The notes under the pieces were generated by a model. The model was not told the DNA's origin and did not search any database. It was given only the letters and a program-made list of their open reading frames with translations. From an uncultured Clostridia bacterium (GTDB taxonomy: Bacteria > Bacillota_A > Clostridia > TANB77 > CAG-508), in contig CANBLA010000046.1 of the NCBI GenBank assembly GCA_947369305.1, positions 1 to 7,467 on the forward strand: a DNA stretch of 7,467 bases. Reading direction: 5' to 3'. Below, one piece after another: positions 1 to 6,349 of this stretch. Within the stretch, counting starts at the first letter, position 1. Each line of letters starts with the position of its first letter. Both the position numbers and the translations under genes were made by a program.

Positions 1-1325
1 GGTGTTCTATTTGTAATTTCTTTATCGTTTACTGCAACAATATATTTTCTTAAAGCTAAATCGTATTGTGGTGCGATTTTTACTTCTACACTATCTGTTA
101 TTGGCTCTCCTTCTTTTGTAACCAATACTAACGGCTGATAGGTTGCATCTTCTGCTTGCCATACAGATGCCTTTGTTCCAAATTTTGTATAACTTACATT
201 TAATTTTATATTAGAAACATCGTTTGAATTTGTTGGTAAATATATATAATAATCAGTATCAAAAATTTCATTTATCTTTTTATCAATGTTGTTTCCATCT
301 TTATCTTTTATGGTATAAGCTGTTGATAATAACTCGCTTGTTCCATTTGTTAAAGTGATTTGATAATCACTACTTGTTAAATCACTAGATGGAGCAGTTA
401 TTCTAAATGGTCCTATTTTATAATTGCTTCCTTCTACTGTGTAAGTTACATTTCTATTTGCTATAGTTGGATAAGATGAATTAGTCGTTGTAAATTCTTT
501 GTCTTTATTGTCTAAAGCTGTATTTACAAAGTATCGATACAAAACATTAAGCCAGTTATATCTTGTGCTTTCCATGTTGTCTGTATTTTGCATGATATCT
601 GTTAAATCAATAATTGGTAAAGTTTTTTCTGCATTTGTAAAAGGAATATGTTGAATAGTTTCTTCTCCATAATTTGTAAAATACCAAATAGCCCATTGTT
701 GAACAACTTCAATATCATCATCTGTTACTACTGCTTTGATATCATCGATCGTTGTTGCATCTACATATCCTGAATTTAATATGTCTGCAAATGCATTTTC
801 TATTATAGCATCTTTTTGAATTGCTCTTTGTTCTGCAGTCATTTGTTTTCTTAAATACATATTATCTAGCAACCAACATAATGAATTATAATTGGCAGAG
901 CTTAATCCAAGAGTTGATGGATTTTCAGCAAAGAAATCAGCAATAGTTCGGTTATATTCTATGGCTCCATTATACGATGGGAAAGAATTATTTCCATCTA
1001 AACAATAAAATGCGTCAGAAAATAAAAGTCCTGATGAATCTCTATCATCTTCTCTTAATACCTTTAAAATTTCCGTTCCTTGTTTTCCTCCAAAAGTATA
1101 GATATATTGCTGTTTATCATATTTCCCTCTACCTTCTTCTGACAAACTTTGGCTTGATTCATCACCACCTTCATGATAAGCCGATGAAATAAGTTTTATC
1201 GTATTAACTTCGTTGTTTTTCTCGTTTGTCAAAGCTGCTGCTAATACTATACTTGTGTGTGGTAATATCAAACTTGCAATACAAGCACTTGCTGTTACTA
1301 CTTTTAAAAATTTTTCTTTTAACAT
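1..1325 (-). CDS. Secreted thioester-domain (TQXA-type) surface protein, 3' end missing
   Basis: The gene runs off the left edge after 441 codons with no stop. The N-terminus (MLKEKFLKVV, then a hydrophobic stretch ending VLAAA) is a Sec signal peptide, probably cleaved near residue 30. A Cys-Gln thioester domain is inferred from FYCLDG with Cys108 and from VVQQWAIWYFT, where Gln210 sits in the TQxA-like position. In Gram-positive adhesins such a pair forms an internal thioester that bonds covalently to host amines. Residues about 270-415 look like a beta-rich domain. Residues 420-441 (YDLALRKYIVAVNDKEI) match a segment I associate with repeat-bearing surface proteins of gut Clostridia, so repeats or a wall anchor may follow off-window. 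An in-frame ATG exists at 1337, but the AAAGG lies directly against it with no spacing; the ATG at 1325 has usable spacing, so I prefer it. The gene has its own promoter. The thioester assignment is by motif only. Confidence 0.8.
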   Translation of the reverse strand, partial: MLKEKFLKVVTASACIASLILPHTSIVLAAALTNEKNNEVNTIKLISSAYHEGGDESSQSLSEEGRGKYDKQQYIYTFGGKQGTEILKVLREDDRDSSGLLFSDAFYCLDGNNSFPSYNGAIEYNRTIADFFAENPSTLGLSSANYNSLCWLLDNMYLRKQMTAEQRAIQKDAIIENAFADILNSGYVDATTIDDIKAVVTDDDIEVVQQWAIWYFTNYGEETIQHIPFTNAEKTLPIIDLTDIMQNTDNMESTRYNWLNVLYRYFVNTALDNKDKEFTTTNSSYPTIANRNVTYTVEGSNYKIGPFRITAPSSDLTSSDYQITLTNGTSELLSTAYTIKDKDGNNIDKKINEIFDTDYYIYLPTNSNDVSNIKLNVSYTKFGTKASVWQAEDATYQPLVLVTKEGEPITDSVEVKIAPQYDLALRKYIVAVNDKEITNRT

Positions 1326-1358
1326 ATTTTTTACCATCCTTTTATAAAAATATTTATC

Positions 1359-1370
1359 GTTTATGTAAAC
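1359..1370. repeat. Small palindrome in the leader of the thioester-protein gene
   Basis: GTTTA-TG-TAAAC is a 5-base inverted repeat with a 2-base centre, lying between the predicted start of transcription and the ribosome binding site. It could be an operator half-site pair or only a chance AT-rich palindrome. It is too short to be a convincing RNA hairpin or terminator. Confidence 0.25.
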
Positions 1371-1392
1371 ATTTTCATATTTATTCTTTTTT

Positions 1393-1421
1393 ATTATACA
1401 ATATTTTGACAAAAAAATCAA
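1393..1421 (-). promoter_or_regulatory. Sigma-A-like promoter of the thioester-protein gene
   Basis: On the minus strand a TTGATT -35 box (1416-1421) and a perfect TATAAT -10 box (1393-1398) are separated by exactly 17 bases. Transcription would begin near 1386 and leave a leader of about 60 bases before the ATG at 1325. The region is very AT-rich, so chance matches are possible, but the spacing and position are right for the only gene downstream. Confidence 0.6.
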
Positions 1422-1463
1422 TAGTTTTATTTATTTTTTTAGCATTTTTCATGTTTTTTTGAC

Positions 1464-3200
1464 TTATCCTAAACTTTCGTAATAGGCATTGTATAATTTT
1501 GAATAATAACCACCTGTTTGAAGTAACGTTTCATGGTTTCCTTCTTCTACAATTTGTCCTTCACTTAAAACAATAATCTTGTCTACATTTATAATGGTTG
1601 ACAATCGATGTGCAATAAAAATTGACGTTTTTTCAGCAGAAAGACGATCAATTGATTTCTGAATTAAACTTTCTGTATAAGTGTCAATATTAGCAGTTGC
1701 CTCATCTAATACAAAAATATTTGGATTAACACGCGCAAAAGCAATAAGTTGTTTTTGTCCTTCTGAATAGGAATTTCCTCTTTCGTTTGCCACTTGTTCT
1801 ATACCATCTGGCAAGGAATGAATAAATTCGTCAGCAGAGGCAAGTTCGATTGCTGCTTCAACTTCATCATCATCTAAATTTTTGTATAGTTTTATATTAT
1901 CTTTTATGCTTTTTGCAAAAATAAACGGATCTTGTAAGATAATCCCAATATTGTTTCTTAAACTTCGCAAGTTAATATCTTTAATGTTAATGTCATCAAT
2001 TAAAATTTCGCCCTTTTGTATATCGTAAAATCGGTTGATTAAATTGGTAATAGTTGTTTTTCCAGAACCGGTTTTCCCAACTAGTGCTATACTTTCACCG
2101 GGATTTATGACAAAACTAACATCCTTTAAAATCCAATTTTGTCCTTTATCATATGAAAACCATACATTTTTGAATTCAATTTTTCCTTTTACATCTTTTA
2201 ATTCAATTCCTGTTTCAAAATCTTCTAAGTATTGTTTTTGATCCAAAATATCATAAATTTTGTCAATAGAAACAAATGCTTCTTGCACTGTTTCAATATT
2301 TTCTATAATTCTAGTAATTGGCTCAAATAATTGTTTCATATACGTTATAAATGCATAGATAAAACCAACTTCTAGACTAATTCCCCAAATGTGATTGGTA
2401 CAAGCAACCACAATAATCGCAATTCCAACATTTTCCAAAATTGTCATTAAGGCTGGTAATAAACTTTCAATAAAACCTGTTTTAATTCTTGCTTTACAAA
2501 AATCATTTGTAAATGTTTCGCATTCTTCTTGTTTTTCCTTTTGGATATTAAATACCTTTATAATTTTAGCTCCATAAATAGATTCTGCTAAAAATGTATT
2601 TAAGTTTGTTCGGATAATTTTTGAAACATCATATTGCCTATTTAGTATCGTTGTTAAAGTTGCTGAAAATAAAATAATAAATGGTACTATAATGAATGAT
2701 AACATACCTAATTTACAATTAAAATATAACATAATTCCAGCAATTGCAATAATTAAAATAATATCTTTTACAAACGTTGCAACAATATCTTTAAACAACA
2801 TGGAAATATCTTCAACATCATTTGTAATTCGAACAAATAGCTTCCCAGCTGATGTGTTGTCATGAAAGGTTATATTGGCATTTTGTGTAAACTTAAAAAG
2901 TCGATTTCGTAATGAATAGATAACCTCTTCTCCCATCATATTAACGGTTGTCGTCGTAACAAAATCTATTATATTTCCTAATAATACAATTCCAATATAA
3001 ATCACACCAATTAAAGCAACTGTTATACCACTCTTTTCAAAAATGCCTTTACTAATATATTCATCTATGGCAACTTCTAATAAGTATGGTTTGATGATTT
3101 CGCCAATTCCTATTATAAGTGATAATAGAGATGTAACCATTATGACTTTTTTGTGTGGTCTTGCAAGCTCCATTACCCTTAATATTGTTTTATTTTTCAT
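1464..3200 (-). CDS. ABC exporter half-transporter, consensus-site subunit (MdlB/TM288-like)
   Basis: This 578-residue protein has the usual half-exporter length: a six-helix membrane domain (about 1-320) and a nucleotide-binding domain (about 340-578). Walker A is GKTGSGKT (375-382), the Q-loop Gln is 423, the signature is YSEGQ (478-482) rather than LSGGQ, Walker B is IFVLDE with catalytic Glu500, and the switch His is 531 in IAHRLS. An intact Glu and His with an altered signature is the pattern of the second subunit of heterodimeric exporters (TM288, BmrD, LmrD type). The signature helix reads FAR-V-NP at 488-493, about three residues shorter than the usual FAR-xxxx-NP. The gene lies 10 bases after the partner gene, and its AGGAGG overlaps the partner's stop. 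The substrate (drug, lipid or peptide) cannot be told. It contains no in-frame CGG and no frame disruption. Confidence 0.93.
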   Translation of the reverse strand: MKNKTILRVMELARPHKKVIMVTSLLSLIIGIGEIIKPYLLEVAIDEYISKGIFEKSGITVALIGVIYIGIVLLGNIIDFVTTTTVNMMGEEVIYSLRNRLFKFTQNANITFHDNTSAGKLFVRITNDVEDISMLFKDIVATFVKDIILIIAIAGIMLYFNCKLGMLSFIIVPFIILFSATLTTILNRQYDVSKIIRTNLNTFLAESIYGAKIIKVFNIQKEKQEECETFTNDFCKARIKTGFIESLLPALMTILENVGIAIIVVACTNHIWGISLEVGFIYAFITYMKQLFEPITRIIENIETVQEAFVSIDKIYDILDQKQYLEDFETGIELKDVKGKIEFKNVWFSYDKGQNWILKDVSFVINPGESIALVGKTGSGKTTITNLINRFYDIQKGEILIDDINIKDINLRSLRNNIGIILQDPFIFAKSIKDNIKLYKNLDDDEVEAAIELASADEFIHSLPDGIEQVANERGNSYSEGQKQLIAFARVNPNIFVLDEATANIDTYTESLIQKSIDRLSAEKTSIFIAHRLSTIINVDKIIVLSEGQIVEEGNHETLLQTGGYYSKLYNAYYESLG

Positions 3201-3206
3201 TCGTGT

Positions 3207-3213
3207 CCTCCTA
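3207..3213 (-). promoter_or_regulatory. Shine-Dalgarno overlapping the upstream stop codon (TAGGAGG)
   Basis: The TAG stop of the first ABC gene (3211-3213) is the beginning of TAGGAGG, the ribosome binding site of the second ABC gene, six bases before its ATG. This layout favours translational coupling, so ribosomes finishing the first subunit start the second and a matched ratio is expected. Confidence 0.8.
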
Positions 3214-4955
3214 ATTCAAAATTGTTTCCTCTTTTGAAGATTGTTGTGTATAAAATTTGTTATACAAGCCTCTTCGATTAATTAAACTTTCATGATTTCC
3301 TGCTTCTATGATATTTCCTTCGTCTAACACAATGATTTTGTCCGCATCTTTAATATCTGAAATTCGATTGGATATGATGATGCAAGTTTTTCCATTTGTT
3401 AATTCTTTAATATTTTTTAATAACTTTTCTTCTGTTCTATTGTCTAAAGCACAGAATGTATCATCAAAAATGACAATATTGCTTTTTTGCAAAAAAGCTC
3501 TAGAAATTACAACTCTTTGTCTTTGCCCACCAGACAAATCCACACCTCTTTCTCCCAGTACAGTATAAATTCCATCATTCATTTGACTAATTTCATCATT
3601 AATCATGGCCTTTTTAGTACTTTCCATGATTTCATCATCTCCATAGTCTTCTCTAAACAAACTAATATTGTCTTTTAATGTACTTGAAAATAAGAAGGAA
3701 TCTTGTGTTATGTAACAAATACTTCTTCTTAAAACAGAAAGTGGAATATCATTTATATCTTTTCCACCAATCGTAATTTTTCCATTTTGTACAGGATATA
3801 ATTTTAATAATAAATTCATCAACGTTGTTTTTCCACTACCAATTGTACCTATAACACCTAAGGTCTCCCCTTCTTTTATCTCTAAATTAATGTGATTTAA
3901 AGCAACTTCAATATTTTGTGTATAATTATAAGTTAAATCTTGGATAACAATATCCCCTGAAACTGTCTCTACTAATTTATTATTTCTAGTAGAAATCTTT
4001 TCTCTTTCTAAACTAAATACTTCATCTAATCTACGATATGAGATTTGTGCCCTTTTAAATCTTGAAATCAAACCCGGAAGCCATGATACTGGCCCCACAA
4101 ACAAACCAATATAACCATTAAACGCAATAAATTCACCAGTTGTAATTATTCCTTCTAGCACCATTTTTGAACCGATAAATTAGAGAAATTCCATAACACA
4201 AACCAAAACAAATATTAATGCAAGTTGATAATAACGTAGAATGAACATCTACTGAATTATTCGCCTGTTTTAATAAACGATTCTTTTTAATAAATTCTTT
4301 TAAAGTACTTCTTTCTCCTGAATATGCTTTTGTCGTTTTTATACTGTCGGTTCCTTCTTGCACATATTCAGCAAGTTCTGTATAACATTTTCTTGCTTTA
4401 TTAGCACTTTTCTCAACATATTTTTTAATGATTAAAATTAAAAATGCTGTTACAATAATAGGACACATCGTAATTAAAGTTAATTTTATATTTACACCAG
4501 CCATCATCTGATAGGTTACAATCATAAGAATTGCTAAAATTCTTGAGCCGAAGTGCCACTGCACGATATAAAAATACTCTCATTTCTCCAATGTCTTTCG
4601 TAAAATAGGACATTAACTCACCATTTTTAGTATTTTGTAAATTTACCATTTTAATTTTCATAAAATGGTCAAACAGTTTATTTTTAACATCTTTTTCAAA
4701 ACTACGACAAATAATACCAACCGTATATCTCCACGGCATTCTTGCCAAAAGCAATGCAAATGCAATTAAAATTAAATAAATTACTTGCGTGATAATTAGA
4801 TCTCTATTGGCATCTAGATTATACAATAAATCCACAATTTTACCAATAAATTTAGGTGGAAGTGTTAGTAAATACATATTAATTGCTATAAAAATCCAGA
4901 CAATTGCAAATTGTATTTTATATTTCTTTAGTATTTTCATCACGATGTTTTTCAT
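3211..4955 (-). CDS. ABC exporter half-transporter, degenerate-site subunit, read through two +1 frameshifts at CGG
   Basis: The product is continuous only if one base is skipped at 4550 and one at 4174, giving exactly 580 residues, almost the length of its 578-residue partner. The start at 4955 (MKNIVMKILKKY) has AAGGAG six bases upstream; an in-frame ATG at 5018 lies inside the promoter region. Segment one covers residues 1-135, segment two 137-260 and segment three 262-580, with glycines at 136 and 261 from the skipped-C sites. All six-helix and nucleotide-binding elements are present: Walker A GTIGSGKT (369-376), Q-loop Gln417, canonical LSGGQ (473-477), and Walker B IVIFDD with Asp498 in place of the catalytic Glu. 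Asn529 (ISNR) replaces the switch His. Those changes are typical of the degenerate subunit in TM287/BmrC/LmrC pairs and are not decay. A double-frameshift pseudogene is the alternative, but everything outside the two CGG positions is well kept and the downstream partner is intact. Confidence 0.85.
4171..4174 (-). other. Putative +1 frameshift site 2: CGGT read as Gly
   Basis: Zero frame reads ATT TAT CGG TTC AAA and ends at a stop 13 codons on. Skipping the C at 4174 gives TAT, GGT, TCA, AAA, ATG (Y-G-S-K-M). This joins CYGISLIY to VLEGIITTGEF, the expected end of membrane helix five and start of helix six of the exporter. No bases are missing on either side. Confidence 0.8.
4547..4550 (-). 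other. Putative +1 frameshift site 1: CGGC read as Gly
   Basis: Zero frame reads GCA CTT CGG CTC AAG and continues open for 41 codons of un-ABC-like sequence. Skipping the C at 4550 gives CTT, GGC, TCA, AGA (L-G-S-R). This joins IGEMRVFLYRAVAL to RILAILMIVTYQ, the loop into the third membrane helix. The join falls between two well-conserved stretches with no loss of residues. Confidence 0.78.
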
Positions 4956-4989
4956 TTGTTTCTCCTTAAATATATTGTTATTTATTTCT

Positions 4990-5018
4990 ATTATATAAAT
5001 AGAGAATATAAAATTCAA
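4990..5018 (-). promoter_or_regulatory. Sigma-A-like promoter of the ABC exporter operon
   Basis: TTGAAT (-35, 5013-5018) and TATAAT (-10, 4990-4995) on the minus strand are separated by 17 bases. The predicted start near 4983 gives a leader of about 28 bases carrying AAGGAG. This separates the exporter pair from the comM-dprA-yraN operon. Confidence 0.65.
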
Positions 5019-5020
5019 TA

Positions 5021-5097
5021 ATGTTACATAAATGATATATTTCTTTTTTGTAACATTTTTAAAGTTTAAATTGTTCTAATTCCTAGTTGCGTAACAT
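5021..5097. repeat. Three ATGTTAC/GTAACAT words upstream of the ABC promoter
   Basis: Plus-strand ATGTTAC at 5021-5027 and GTAACAT at 5050-5056 form an inverted pair, and a second GTAACAT lies at 5091-5097. The first word ends three bases from the -35 box. A 7-base word three times in 77 bases beside a promoter suggests binding sites for a regulator of the exporter, but the sequence is AT-rich and I recognise no known operator. Confidence 0.35.
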
Positions 5098-5102
5098 AAA
5101 TT

Positions 5103-5456
5103 TTACCAAAGCGTATTTTTTATTTGTCTTACATAAAATTTATTATTTTTTAGATATAATTCTAAAACATCAAATCTTACAAATTTATTTTCTAAATCAT
5201 TTTTATGAATATAAAACATAGCTGCGTTTTTTATGTGTTTTTTCTTTATTTTATCAACTGCCTCACATGCTTCTCCATACTTTTGAGAACATCTTGTTTT
5301 AACTTCAATAAAAACTAATTCTTCCTTATCTATTGCAATAATGTCAATTTCTCCATAACTACATTTAAAGTTCCTAGCTATAATAGAATATTCCAAATCT
5401 TTTAAATATTTACATGCTTCTGTTTCTCCTTTTTTTCCTAATTCTAAATTAGTCAT
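5103..5456 (-). CDS. yraN: UPF0102 (YraN-family) nuclease-fold protein
   Basis: This 117-residue protein is full length for the family. The N-terminal GKKGETEACKYL, then GEIDIIA with Glu36 and Asp38, FIEVKTR with Glu51 and Lys53, and VRFDVLE with Asp96, are the conserved YraN elements. They resemble a PD-(D/E)XK endonuclease core. The biochemical role of the family is not settled; it is commonly found beside comM and dprA and is presumed to act on DNA. The start is set by ATG two bases after the dprA stop, with AAAGGA lying across the last dprA codons, so translation is probably coupled. The TAA is followed by the ABC promoter region, and I see no clear terminator hairpin between them. Confidence 0.93.
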   Translation of the reverse strand: MTNLELGKKGETEACKYLKDLEYSIIARNFKCSYGEIDIIAIDKEELVFIEVKTRCSQKYGEACEAVDKIKKKHIKNAAMFYIHKNDLENKFVRFDVLELYLKNNKFYVRQIKNTLW

Positions 5457-5458
5457 CT

Positions 5459-6349
5459 CTATCCTTTCCTATATAATCTATATCCTACTCCGATTTCTTG
5501 CACTATAATTCCATCTAACTCCATATTTATTAACAAATTTAACGTTTCTCTTAAATTTTTTGTTCTTGTTTTTTGCATAATTTCTTCAGCTGTCAATATT
5601 TCATTTTGCAAAATTCTCACAATTTCTTGGTATTCTTCTTTCACATCCCACAAACTTAATTGTGTTTGAACTTTTCTTCCTCCTAATCTGTTAATAAATT
5701 GTGGAAAGTGACACATCACATCTTCCACATTCGTGACCAATTTTGCACCTTCTTGAATTAATTTATTGACACCAACCCCATATGGATTATCCAATCTTCC
5801 TGGCAATGCCATTACTACTTTTCCTTGAAAATTTGCTAACTTTGCAGTAACACTTGTTCCACTTCTATAGGCTGCTTCTATAATTAAAACTCCTTCTGAT
5901 AATCCACTCACAATTCTATTTCGTTCCAAAAATCTCTCGCTTTTTGGTTTTACTTCTGGTGAATATTCTGTTATAACTAATCCTTTTCTATTTATTATAT
6001 TTTCAAATAATCCTATGTTCTCTTGTGGAAAAATATGTTCAAACCCACTTCCTAAAACTGCAATTGTTTCTCCACCATATTCCAAGGCTGTTTTGTGCGC
6101 AACACTATCTGTTCCGACTGCCATACCACTTACAATGGGAATATCTTTTTTAATAATTTCTTGTGCAAAATATTTACAATTTTTAATTCCATAATCTGTT
6201 ATATGACGTGTGCCAACAATACCTAAACTTGGTTTTTGAAGTAATCCAATATTTCCAATTGCATACAATTTTTGTGGTGGATTTTTTATTTTTCTTAATT
6301 TTTCTGGATAATCCTCCTCAGAAAAATTAATTTCTTGTATCTTTTTCAT
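5459..6349 (-). CDS. dprA: DNA processing protein DprA (Smf)
   Basis: DprA binds incoming single-stranded DNA during transformation and loads RecA onto it, in the cytoplasm. The 296-residue length is typical of Firmicute Smf/DprA. The Rossmann-like core shows GIVGTR (43-48), SGMAVGTDSVAH (74-85, with Thr80 where Ile is usual), IAVLGSG (96-102), RNRIVSGLS (143-151), IIEAAYRSGT (156-165) and ALPGR (181-185). A C-terminal winged-helix-like domain occupies about 236-293. Its ATG overlaps the comM stop as ATGA, the classic re-initiation arrangement. A GGAG about 12 bases upstream is a weak ribosome binding site on its own, so expression probably depends on ribosomes leaving comM in the shifted frame. 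It contains no in-frame CGG and no frame disruption. Confidence 0.96.
   Translation of the reverse strand: MKKIQEINFSEEDYPEKLRKIKNPPQKLYAIGNIGLLQKPSLGIVGTRHITDYGIKNCKYFAQEIIKKDIPIVSGMAVGTDSVAHKTALEYGGETIAVLGSGFEHIFPQENIGLFENIINRKGLVITEYSPEVKPKSERFLERNRIVSGLSEGVLIIEAAYRSGTSVTAKLANFQGKVVMALPGRLDNPYGVGVNKLIQEGAKLVTNVEDVMCHFPQFINRLGGRKVQTQLSLWDVKEEYQEIVRILQNEILTAEEIMQKTRTKNLRETLNLLINMELDGIIVQEIGVGYRLYRKG

Noticed and set aside
977..1462. Plus-strand ORFs at 977-1192 and 1226-1462
   Set aside because: The first is antisense to the thioester protein; the second spans the promoter region with low-complexity Leu/Ile/Phe composition. Neither has a ribosome binding site or a recognisable domain.
1326..1463. 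A terminator between the second ABC gene and the thioester gene
   Set aside because: I find T-rich runs but no stable GC-containing hairpin; the same holds for 5019-5102.
3211..4955. Treating the first ABC gene as a decayed pseudogene with two indels
   Set aside because: All motifs are conserved, both indels are the same C before a Gly codon, the partner gene is intact, and the same lesion occurs in comM. Decay would give varied indels and stops.
4956..5018. Upstream start of the first ABC gene at 5018
   Set aside because: It overlaps the promoter -35/-10 region, while ATG 4955 has AAGGAG at ideal spacing.
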